From JBBRXJ01 sp038248505 (GTDB taxonomy: Bacteria > Bacteroidota > Bacteroidia > Bacteroidales > JBBRXJ01), in assembly GCA_038248505.1 (NCBI GenBank), contig JBBRXJ010000034.1, positions 1 to 35,448 of the forward strand: a stretch of 35,448 bases of DNA, in the 5' to 3' direction. Below, piece after piece: positions 9,510-17,382 of the stretch; position 1 is the first letter of the stretch; every line of letters begins with the position of its first letter. The notes under the pieces are model-generated. The model saw only the letters and a program-made list of their open reading frames with translations, did not search any database and had not been told where the DNA came from. The translations under genes were made by a program, and so were the position numbers.

Positions 9510-10835
9510 CTATTTCAGCAATAAAAGCTTAATTATTTTTTGTTGACTGTTATTTTCCAGCTTTAATAAAAATATGCCTGTTTTAAGATTACTAATATCA
9601 ATAGTATTTTCTGTTTTGCCTTCCATTATTAAGCTCCCTGCTATATTGCTTAGGCTGTAGTTTACAACTTGCTTTTCATCTAATCCTTTTATATTTATTA
9701 TACCATAAGTAGGATTTGGAAAAACGCTGATCTCATCCAGTATCGAGTGTTTAGATATGCCTACTTCATGGGGAGTACTTTTGCTAATTTTAACATTTGC
9801 AAAATAAGCTATATTTCCATTAAAGCCACGATTGTAAAAACGTAAGGCTTCAATACGTGGAAACCATTTATACATGGTAGGTTCGGTCGATACGCTTGTA
9901 CCATGTACTGCATTTAATTTGCTGGTAATATAGCTTAATCCAAAACTATCTTTAGGAATACTCATTTTACTTACCATTTGATCACTCGTTTCGTTTTCGT
10001 TGCTATTTCTATGATATAGACTCATTATTTCGGGCTCTATAACCCACGTAATGTGCCTCCATGTTGATGTGGATGCAATCCAACTCCAAGGCTTGTCCGA
10101 TTTTTTTGTTTCCAATGTTGGGTAATCTCCCGTTGCAGGCTGACCAGGTGCAGTTCCTCCGGGTGCTGATGAAAAACCAGGTAACCAATAATTGGGCACT
10201 ACCGATTTGTAAGCTTCAAATTCCCCGTCTTCACTCAGACCTCCGCCATAAAGCATAAAACTTGGCGAGTAATAGTTGTATTGACTATCATTTGTGCCAA
10301 CAGGTTTCGCATTTCGTATTCTCATATTATATTTAGGACTTCCAAAAGCATCTATTTTAGTTAAGTTTGTCATGTCGGCTATTTGTGCTCCACCATTTGG
10401 ATAATTATCTACAAGTGCTACTACAATCCGTCCATTCTCACCAAAATTGCCCGATGGATAATCATATTTCGACCATAATACATCAAACTCAACCTTAATA
10501 GTACAGTTGTTTCTATCTATAGGTTTGCTTAATTCATAGTCAAAGCAGGTCGTTGTTTTTAAACTTGGTTTTCCGCCTACAGTTGGTAGGTGTGTTGAAT
10601 AAGGACTAGCACCAGACGTTATTGACAATGCGTTATATGATAAGCCGTTACTGTCTGATTTGGTGGTAATTTCAAAACATGATTTAGGTGCAACATTGTC
10701 ACCCCAAACTACTAATAAACTATTGTCAATTAATTTTGACCGATCGGCAAAATGATCTTCAATTACAATTGTATCGCCCGCTTTTATTATTACTGTAGAG
10801 ATTGTAAACAAGAATAATAGTATTATTTTCTTCAT
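9510..10835 (-). CDS. T9SS cargo protein of an unnamed family, intact copy
   Basis: This 441-residue protein has a signal peptide (MKKIILLFLFTISTVIIKAG) and a mature domain of about 340 residues. A T9SS type A sorting domain starts near ISVFPNPTYGIINIKG and ends KLLLLK. The main domain is strand-rich and carries recognisable blocks: DHFADRSKLIDNSLLVVWG, CFDYEL, VEFDVLWSKYDYP, YWLPGFSSAPGGTAPGQP, KKSDKPWSWIA, and WRHITWVIEPE followed by RNSNENE. The WRHITW strand looks like the core strand of concanavalin A-type jelly rolls, so a carbohydrate-binding or -cleaving role is possible but unproven. A second copy with the same blocks lies at 33964-35247 and is broken. I do not recognise a named family. 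Confidence 0.85.
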   Translation of the reverse strand: MKKIILLFLFTISTVIIKAGDTIVIEDHFADRSKLIDNSLLVVWGDNVAPKSCFEITTKSDSNGLSYNALSITSGASPYSTHLPTVGGKPSLKTTTCFDYELSKPIDRNNCTIKVEFDVLWSKYDYPSGNFGENGRIVVALVDNYPNGGAQIADMTNLTKIDAFGSPKYNMRIRNAKPVGTNDSQYNYYSPSFMLYGGGLSEDGEFEAYKSVVPNYWLPGFSSAPGGTAPGQPATGDYPTLETKKSDKPWSWIASTSTWRHITWVIEPEIMSLYHRNSNENETSDQMVSKMSIPKDSFGLSYITSKLNAVHGTSVSTEPTMYKWFPRIEALRFYNRGFNGNIAYFANVKISKSTPHEVGISKHSILDEISVFPNPTYGIINIKGLDEKQVVNYSLSNIAGSLIMEGKTENTIDISNLKTGIFLLKLENNSQQKIIKLLLLK

Positions 10836-10916
10836 AGTTTTTAATTTATCAGTAGTTTTTTACTTTATTTACAAACTCTAAGATAAATAAATATGTTTGT
10901 GAGTGTTTGTTTTTTT

Positions 10917-10965
10917 TCTATTTGTTGTTTTTTTTTCGACAGGATCTCTATTTGTTGTTTTTCGA
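10917..10965. repeat. Short direct repeat with 30-nt period
   Basis: TCTATTTGTTGTTTTT-CGA occurs at 10917-10939 (with four extra T) and again at 10947-10965. It lies in the 258-base divergent gap between two T9SS cargo genes. It may be a replication-slippage product or a paired protein-binding site; nothing in the sequence decides. Confidence 0.6.
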
Positions 10966-11061
10966 TATGTTTGAAAAGCTTTTGTCGTGTTTAAAAAGAA
11001 TTGAAAAGATTTTCAATAAATTACATTAGATTAAATGTGTTAAAATGAGCCAAAATCATTG

Positions 11062-11069
11062 TAGATTTG
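11062..11069 (+). promoter_or_regulatory. Candidate -7 promoter box
   Basis: TAGATTTG fits TAnnTTTG and lies 24 nt before the ATG at 11094. No good TTG is present at the expected -33 distance, so this is a weak call. Confidence 0.4.
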
Positions 11070-11093
11070 CTATACTATTTATTTAATTGTTTT

Positions 11094-12752
11094 ATGATGA
11101 AAAACGTAAAATTTACCTTGTTATTAATTACTTTAGTTCAACTCTCCACCTTAAGCAACTACTCTCAGCAGTCTATAAATGTAATCACTGAGTACTTAAA
11201 TCAGACTAATATATTTACAGATAGCCTATATGTTCCATCAGGGGAGATCATTTTTTCAAATCGTATAGCACCCTATAGTACTGCTTTATTGAATTACGGT
11301 TTACATTTCAATAACCATAGTACAACGTTTATGAATAATTCAATTCATGAACGTTTAGAATCGGATACCAATTGCACCAACTTTCCCTCATGCGAAGAAC
11401 CTCAATGGTACGATAGTCCTATTATTGGGGTTCATGGATCGGGTACGAAATTAGTTTATAAAGGCTATTTGAAAGGCGATAATAGCCGATGTGATATCTC
11501 GTTAGTACTAACAGATACTGGTCACTTTGTACTTGCAAAAGAGGCATACGTTGATTTGGTATTTAGTCGCTGGACCAATTTTACACGAGCCATTTTTGTG
11601 TATGGCGATGGAACAGGCACTTTTGAAATTGAAGATGGGTTCATATGCGATAGAAGTGCTGGTGGTACAAAATCGGATGGATTGGGAGCTATCCGACTTG
11701 GCAATGCTCACTTTGTATCAAATTCATCAGCAGGTTTGCCTTATTATTATAGACCTAAGTTAACAGATACACGTGCAAAAATAAACTCACACCTCGTTTT
11801 TGAATCATTGCCCGGAAGCATTTGGACCGTTCAAACAAATAATCAAATTTTTGCAGGGGGCTTTTGGGTATATCAGAATATGACACTCGAAACAAAAAAG
11901 AACCTTAATTTAATTGGTGAAATTGACACTTTTAAATACAATGAGAATTATGTTAATTATGGTGGCATGATGTTTCTCGATTCAAATAAAACCATCGTTA
12001 AATCAGGCCCCGCTATATTTCGCTTATCGGGCGATCAGGCTTATTGTAAAGGTTCAAAATTTATTGTAAATGATGGAACTATTGAATTTGTTACAGATCC
12101 ATTTATGTACGGTATTAAATCGTTTACGCAATTTAAAACCTTTAAAACAGGAAAATATTTATCGGTAGATTTAAATAACAATGCAAAAATTACAGCTACT
12201 GCGCCAATGGTAAATTTGAAAAGATTACAAGTAAATTCAGATCAGACTACTGTTTATGTTCGATACAATTCTATAATTGCAGCCGAAACGGCTACTTTAA
12301 GTGGAGCATTATGTTTAATTATTCCGAGTCATATTAATTTATCTCCCGGAACAATCATTAAAGTAATGGACTTTATTTCTCATACAGGCCGGTTTACTAG
12401 TATATCAGATAGTACGAGTAAATATTTGTGGGACACAACGCTTTTATATACTTTTGGTGAACTTGTCGTGATTGGCAGCACTGCGTTTAATGAGAGCGAG
12501 TATGTTGAGAGTGTTATTTCACTTTTCCCGAATCCAACCCATGATAATATAACTCTAATGTGTACAGATTTATCTTCTAATAATTGGTACAACATTAATG
12601 TGTTTGATGTAAGCGACCGACTAATCTTTAGTGGTAAAATTTATCCACAATCTTTTTTAGTGCTACCTTCAGCAGCATGGCCTTCTGGGGTATATCTTGT
12701 AAAAACCTATGATTATCTGAGTGCCTATGCTTCACGATTTATTAAAGAATAG
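11094..12752 (+). CDS. T9SS cargo protein with beta-helix/autotransporter-like passenger
   Basis: The start is set at the first of two adjacent ATGs (11094), because the signal peptide (MMKNVKFTLLLITLVQLST) begins there; the longer frame would add nine residues from a TTG. The protein is 552 residues. The central region is rich in short strands and in Gly/Asn turns (FEIEDGFICDRSAGGTKSDG, FIVNDGTIEFVTDP). It ends in a block, LSPGTIIKVMDFISHTGRFTS then WDTTLLYTFGELVVIG, that resembles the closing strands of autotransporter-type beta-helix passengers. A T9SS sorting domain starts at SLFPNPTHDNITL and ends SRFIKE. It is probably a surface or secreted protein; function unknown. It converges with the next gene with only two bases between stops. 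Confidence 0.85.
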   Translation: MMKNVKFTLLLITLVQLSTLSNYSQQSINVITEYLNQTNIFTDSLYVPSGEIIFSNRIAPYSTALLNYGLHFNNHSTTFMNNSIHERLESDTNCTNFPSCEEPQWYDSPIIGVHGSGTKLVYKGYLKGDNSRCDISLVLTDTGHFVLAKEAYVDLVFSRWTNFTRAIFVYGDGTGTFEIEDGFICDRSAGGTKSDGLGAIRLGNAHFVSNSSAGLPYYYRPKLTDTRAKINSHLVFESLPGSIWTVQTNNQIFAGGFWVYQNMTLETKKNLNLIGEIDTFKYNENYVNYGGMMFLDSNKTIVKSGPAIFRLSGDQAYCKGSKFIVNDGTIEFVTDPFMYGIKSFTQFKTFKTGKYLSVDLNNNAKITATAPMVNLKRLQVNSDQTTVYVRYNSIIAAETATLSGALCLIIPSHINLSPGTIIKVMDFISHTGRFTSISDSTSKYLWDTTLLYTFGELVVIGSTAFNESEYVESVISLFPNPTHDNITLMCTDLSSNNWYNINVFDVSDRLIFSGKIYPQSFLVLPSAAWPSGVYLVKTYDYLSAYASRFIKE

Positions 12753-12754
12753 AA

Positions 12755-13333
12755 TTAATATCTTCCTTTAAAATATTCACTCACCAAATCCTCAATATTT
12801 GTATTGGTGATTTTTGGTGAAGCCAATTTTGTGAATTTTCGAAATTGTTTTTTATTATTCAGTAAGCCATCAATTAGCAATTTTCGTTGTTGCAATGATT
12901 GAAGATCATCGTAATAATTTTTTTGCAAACTCTTTATTTCAGCCCACATACCAATATCAACAATACTATCATTTATATGTAGTTTGTTTAAAAAATACTG
13001 GTATTTATCTGCATAAAATGCATCAATACCTAGCATTGTATGGACTTTAAATGTCTCATTAACATAGCTAACTGTAGGTTCCAGAGCGCTGCTTTGTCTT
13101 TTGCGCTGGGCGGTATATGCTTTATGCATTACTTGTAAAACACTATCTGATCGGCCTTTTGCAAAACGATTCATTTTAAAGTTTATATAGTCGTATGTTT
13201 TTTGTTGCTGACCTATTAAATTTGAATAATTGCTTGATACACTTCTTAGCTGATTATCAATACGCACTTGGGCAGATACAAATGAATAACTAATTAGCAT
13301 TGAATAGAGTAGTATAAGACTCGGTTTTTTCAT
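12755..13333 (-). CDS. Small exported protein of unknown function
   Basis: This 192-residue protein has a signal peptide ending in SYSFVSAQ. The mature part is mostly helical and rich in Gln, Lys and Tyr (for example IGQQQKTYDYINFKMNRF and MWAEIKSLQKNYYDDLQSLQ), which suggests a helical bundle or coiled coil. It has no lipobox and no T9SS tail, so a periplasmic location is likely. I do not recognise the family. It is transcribed away from the GH42 gene and shares a 217-base intergenic region with it. Confidence 0.65.
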   Translation of the reverse strand: MKKPSLILLYSMLISYSFVSAQVRIDNQLRSVSSNYSNLIGQQQKTYDYINFKMNRFAKGRSDSVLQVMHKAYTAQRKRQSSALEPTVSYVNETFKVHTMLGIDAFYADKYQYFLNKLHINDSIVDIGMWAEIKSLQKNYYDDLQSLQQRKLLIDGLLNNKKQFRKFTKLASPKITNTNIEDLVSEYFKGRY

Positions 13334-13499
13334 AATCTAATTTTATATTTAAGTAATGGATATCATTTGGTTTTGTTCGTTTTCAGCCTAGGCAGTATGT
13401 TAAGTATTTAGTATTCAATTATTCAGTATGTAAATACAGATGTTAAATAATGTAACAAACACAAAATTATCATTTTATTACCTTAATATGAAGATTTGG

Positions 13500-13530
13500 T
13501 TGTGTAAATGGTTTTTTACATATAAATTTA
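13500..13530 (+). promoter_or_regulatory. Candidate promoter of the GH42/MFS/GH94 cassette
   Basis: TTG at 13500-13502 is followed after 20 nt by TAAATTTA (13523-13530), one mismatch from TAnnTTTG. The box ends 20 nt before the ATG of the GH42 gene. Confidence 0.35.
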
Positions 13531-13550
13531 ACACCTAAACCAATAATATT

Positions 13551-15692
13551 ATGAAGCTAACTAATATCGTATTTTTTGCTTTTGTTTTGATGTTATTTTC
13601 TTGCAAGCAAGATCAGTCTTCGCTAGAAAGGAAAATTCCTAATCGTACTGCAACCGAACCTGATTTTTTTCCTGATTCTAGTTTATTTCCTATTGGGGCG
13701 TATTATTACCCTGAGCATTGGAATCGTTCACAATGGGAGCGTGATATAAAAAGAATGGCAGAATTGGGCTTTGAATTTACTCACTATGCCGAATTTGCCT
13801 GGTCTGCAATAGAGCCTAATGATGGGCAATATAATTTTGGATGGTTGGATACTTGTGTCGATTTAGCTGCCAAATATGGCATTAAGGTTGTTATGTGTAC
13901 GCCTTCTCCATGTCCTCCAGCATGGCTTTCTGCTAAATTTCCTGAAGCATTAACAAAAAATGAAGCTGGATATACTAGTCAACATGGTACTCGCTTACAT
14001 GCAAATGGGATGAATGATAAATACCGACCTTTTGTTGAGCGTATCGTAAAAAAAATGGCTGAACGATATGGTAACAATCCTACCATTATGGGTTGGCAAA
14101 TTGATAATGAGCCTCACTTTGCTACCATTAAGGATTATTCTGATAATGCACAAGTTCGTTTTCGTATTTGGTTAAAAAATAAATATTCAACCATTAGTGC
14201 ACTCAACAATGCTTGGGGCGCAGCTTTTTGGAGTATGATTTACAATGATTTTAATCAAATTAGCATTCCAAATAACAAAGAGGGTGGTGGAAATCCACAT
14301 GCCATGCTCGATTTTGATCGCTTTACCGCACAGGAATTGGCTGCATTTTTAAGATATCAGGCAGCTATTTTAAAACAAAACATTAGTGAGAAGCAATTTG
14401 TTACTACAAATTTTGCTTATTACAAATTTCTTGCCAATACCGATTTATTTCTAAATAGAAACGATCTCGATTTTGCATCACATACGATGTATCTCCTTAG
14501 CACATATCTTAATTATCCGCAGGGTGAGCAGTCACATCGTTTAGGAAGTGGTATGGAGTTATCTTTCTCAGCTGAAATGGCTCAATCAATAACAGGGTAT
14601 ACTGGCATTATGGAATTGCAACCAGGACAAATAAACTGGGGAGCATATAATTCTCAACCTATGCCTGGTGCAGTAAGAATGTGGTTGTGGCATTGCTTTG
14701 GTTTGGGTGATGATTTTGTTTGTACGTATCGTTTCCGCCAACCAATTTTTGGAGGTGAATTGTATCACAATGGAATTATGGAAACCGATGGCATTACCCT
14801 TCAACGTGGCGGTAGAGAGTATGTTGAGACCATTAACGAAATGAAAAAAGTTAGACAATTGTATGATAAAAATGCCAAAATTCCTGCTTCTGTTAGTTCA
14901 CGTAATACTGCGTTTTTGTGGAGTCAAGATAATCTGAATGACCTAATAAATAATCCGCATACCACCGAATGGAATCCTTGGCAACATTATTATACCTACT
15001 ATCAAAATTTAAAGTCAATGGGGGTGCCTGTTACATTCATTACTGAAACGGATAGTTTTGATGTGAAGCGCTTTCCATTTATGGTGGCCCCATCATATCA
15101 ATTGCTAGATGCGAACTTAGTTGCTCGTTGGCAAAAATATGTTGAGCAAGGCGGTCATTTAATTCTTTCAGCTCGTACCGGCCAAAAAGATAGAAATGGA
15201 CATCTTTGGGAAAGCTTATTGCAACAACCTATTTGGAGTTTAATTGGAGCAAAGATGGAATATAACGATCAATTGCCTTCTTCGGTAAGTGCCACTATTA
15301 CTATGAATGGAAAGGACTATACATGGCATACCTGGGGCGAAGTTATGACGGCTGATTCCGCAACGGAAGTATTGGCTACATACAAAGATCAGTTTTATGC
15401 TGGGCGTCCTGCAATTGTTCGCCGAAGAATTGGTAGTGGAGATGTTTCTTATTCTGGGGCATGGAGTAATGATTGGGATATGGAAAAAGATTTTATGCGT
15501 AACGTTTATAAGGATGCAGGTGCAGAGATTCTTGATTTGCCAAATTATTTCTTTGTTGAATGGCGTGATGGCTTTTATGTTGCAGTTAATTATACTTCAA
15601 ACCCTGTAAATGCACCACTTAGCAGCAATGCTAAAATTATATTTGGTGAAAAACTTGTGCATCCAAGCAGCGTTTGCGTCTGGTCGGAGTAA
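13551..15692 (+). CDS. GH42 beta-galactosidase-like lipoprotein
   Basis: This 713-residue protein starts with a lipoprotein signal (FVLMLFSC, Cys18), so it is membrane-anchored outside the cytoplasm. The GH42 TIM barrel begins at FPIGAYYYPEHW and continues with FTHYAEFAWSAIEP. The acid/base is Glu187 in WQIDNEPH, and the expected nucleophile is Glu355 in GIMELQPGQINWG. A second domain from about residue 450 (TAFLWSQDN, then ARTGQKDRNGHLWE) fits the GH42 trimerisation domain, and a short strand-rich end follows. GH42 enzymes mostly release terminal beta-galactose. Most characterised ones are cytoplasmic, so an exported, lipidated one suggests action on oligosaccharides in the periplasm or at the surface. 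It heads a cassette with a sugar porter (60 nt downstream) and a GH94-type phosphorylase. The exact substrate cannot be read from sequence. Confidence 0.92.
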   Translation: MKLTNIVFFAFVLMLFSCKQDQSSLERKIPNRTATEPDFFPDSSLFPIGAYYYPEHWNRSQWERDIKRMAELGFEFTHYAEFAWSAIEPNDGQYNFGWLDTCVDLAAKYGIKVVMCTPSPCPPAWLSAKFPEALTKNEAGYTSQHGTRLHANGMNDKYRPFVERIVKKMAERYGNNPTIMGWQIDNEPHFATIKDYSDNAQVRFRIWLKNKYSTISALNNAWGAAFWSMIYNDFNQISIPNNKEGGGNPHAMLDFDRFTAQELAAFLRYQAAILKQNISEKQFVTTNFAYYKFLANTDLFLNRNDLDFASHTMYLLSTYLNYPQGEQSHRLGSGMELSFSAEMAQSITGYTGIMELQPGQINWGAYNSQPMPGAVRMWLWHCFGLGDDFVCTYRFRQPIFGGELYHNGIMETDGITLQRGGREYVETINEMKKVRQLYDKNAKIPASVSSRNTAFLWSQDNLNDLINNPHTTEWNPWQHYYTYYQNLKSMGVPVTFITETDSFDVKRFPFMVAPSYQLLDANLVARWQKYVEQGGHLILSARTGQKDRNGHLWESLLQQPIWSLIGAKMEYNDQLPSSVSATITMNGKDYTWHTWGEVMTADSATEVLATYKDQFYAGRPAIVRRRIGSGDVSYSGAWSNDWDMEKDFMRNVYKDAGAEILDLPNYFFVEWRDGFYVAVNYTSNPVNAPLSSNAKIIFGEKLVHPSSVCVWSE

Positions 15693-15752
15693 ATTAATTA
15701 TATATAAATTAATGGTCTCTATTCATTCTTTTTTAATCTTTATTCTTTTCCT

Positions 15753-17312
15753 ATGAACAATAAACTTTACGTCATTCTCGTATCACTCATCGTTGCGATG
15801 GGTGGATTTCTTTTAGGTTTTGATGCGTCTGTAATTAGCGGAGCAATCGATTCTGAATATTCCTACACAAAACTTTTTAATTTGGATGCTTTTTGGATTG
15901 GCTTCTCAGTTAGTTGTCTTTCGCTTACTTCCATGTTTGCAATGATGGTAGCAGGGCCTATAAGCGATCGTTATGGTCGTAAAAAAGTACTCTTGGTTAC
16001 GGCTCTACTATTTATGGTAACGGGTGTAAGTACAGCTTTTGCAAACAATATTACAGTGTTTGTAATTGGGCGTATGATTGGAGGCTTTGGAGTAGGTGCT
16101 TCTTTGCTCATTGCGCCAATGTATATTGCTGAAATTGCACCTCCAAAGATGCGTGGTAGTATGGTTTCTCTTAATCAATTAAATATTGTTCTCGGTATTA
16201 CGGTTGCTTATTTCTCAAATTATCTTCTAAGAAATATTGGTGAAAACGATTGGCGTTGGATGTTAGGTATTGAATCTATTCCTGCTGTTTTATATTTCTT
16301 CCTTTTATTATTGGTGCCGGAGAGTCCACGATGGCTTGCTGTTAAAGGACAAACAACAAAAGCCCTTGAGATTATGAAAAAGGCAGTGGGCGAAACTATT
16401 GCGAAAGAAGAATTTGATAATGTAGTTAAAAGTATTGAAGCTGATAAGAAGAAGGAAAAACTCAATATTTGGGCGCAATTAAAAGATTTATTTAGTCCTT
16501 CTTTGCGATTGGTAGTTACCATTGCTGTTGTCATTGCTTTTTTCCAGCAAGCAACTGGTATTAATGCTGCATTATATTATGCAAATATGATATTTGGTCA
16601 AACGGGTGTAGGTAAAGATGCATCTTTTGCACAGGCAGTAATTATTGGTGTTACAAACTTAGTTTTTACATTAATTGCAATATGGTTAGTTGATCGTTTG
16701 GGTCGTAAGCCTTTGTTGTTAGTAGGATTAGCTGGCATGACACTATCATTAATGGTACTTTCATTTGGTTTTCGTGCTGCTGAATATAAAATTACTGATA
16801 AAACAATGCAAGCGATGGAGATCAAAGCAGATGCAATCTACAACACTGCTGCTACTAAATTGCAGCCTTTTCGTGAAGTTGTCTTTAATAGTGATGTTAA
16901 ATTTAATGAAGCTTTGAAATCAAATCTAGGTAATGATGAATACAACAAAACAAAAGATGTAGTAATAAACAATTCAATAACTATAAATGGCTGGCTTATT
17001 CTTGTTGCCATGGTGGGGTATGTAGCATTTTTCGCAATGGCTATTGGGCCAATTATATGGGTGCTTTTATCTGAATTATTTCCAAGTAGAATTCGAGGCG
17101 TGGCTATCTCTGTTGCCGGTTTTGTAAATGCTATTGCCGCATGGACGGTGGTACAGATATTTCCATGGGAGTTACAAACTCTTGGTAATTTTGGAACCTT
17201 CTTTATTTATGGAGCATTAGCAGCAGTTGCTTGGTTATTTGTTTTACTTGTGTTACCTGAAACCAAGGGTAAGTCATTAGAAGAGATTGAGCGTACATTT
17301 GTTGGTCATTAA
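15753..17312 (+). CDS. MFS sugar porter (XylE/GLUT type) with extra loop
   Basis: This 519-residue, 12-helix transporter of the sugar porter family carries the family signatures in order: GPISDRYGRKKVLL (about 68-81), IGRMIGGFGVG, PESPRWLA (189-196), FFQQATGINAALYYAN (263-278), VDRLGRKPLLL (313-323) and PETKGKSLEEIE (502-513). Such porters usually take up monosaccharides with protons. Between the predicted eighth and ninth helices there is an extra hydrophilic segment of about 65 residues (about 343-410, bases 16779-16983) where XylE-type proteins have a short periplasmic turn. The gene sits between the GH42 lipoprotein and the GH94-type phosphorylase, so its substrate is probably the sugar those enzymes share, possibly a disaccharide. 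Confidence 0.92.
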   Translation: MNNKLYVILVSLIVAMGGFLLGFDASVISGAIDSEYSYTKLFNLDAFWIGFSVSCLSLTSMFAMMVAGPISDRYGRKKVLLVTALLFMVTGVSTAFANNITVFVIGRMIGGFGVGASLLIAPMYIAEIAPPKMRGSMVSLNQLNIVLGITVAYFSNYLLRNIGENDWRWMLGIESIPAVLYFFLLLLVPESPRWLAVKGQTTKALEIMKKAVGETIAKEEFDNVVKSIEADKKKEKLNIWAQLKDLFSPSLRLVVTIAVVIAFFQQATGINAALYYANMIFGQTGVGKDASFAQAVIIGVTNLVFTLIAIWLVDRLGRKPLLLVGLAGMTLSLMVLSFGFRAAEYKITDKTMQAMEIKADAIYNTAATKLQPFREVVFNSDVKFNEALKSNLGNDEYNKTKDVVINNSITINGWLILVAMVGYVAFFAMAIGPIIWVLLSELFPSRIRGVAISVAGFVNAIAAWTVVQIFPWELQTLGNFGTFFIYGALAAVAWLFVLLVLPETKGKSLEEIERTFVGH

Positions 17313-17382
17313 TAGAATAGAGGAAGTATTTTAATTAAAAAATTGATTTTGCAATAAAGTTAAGATTATTAAACACACATAA

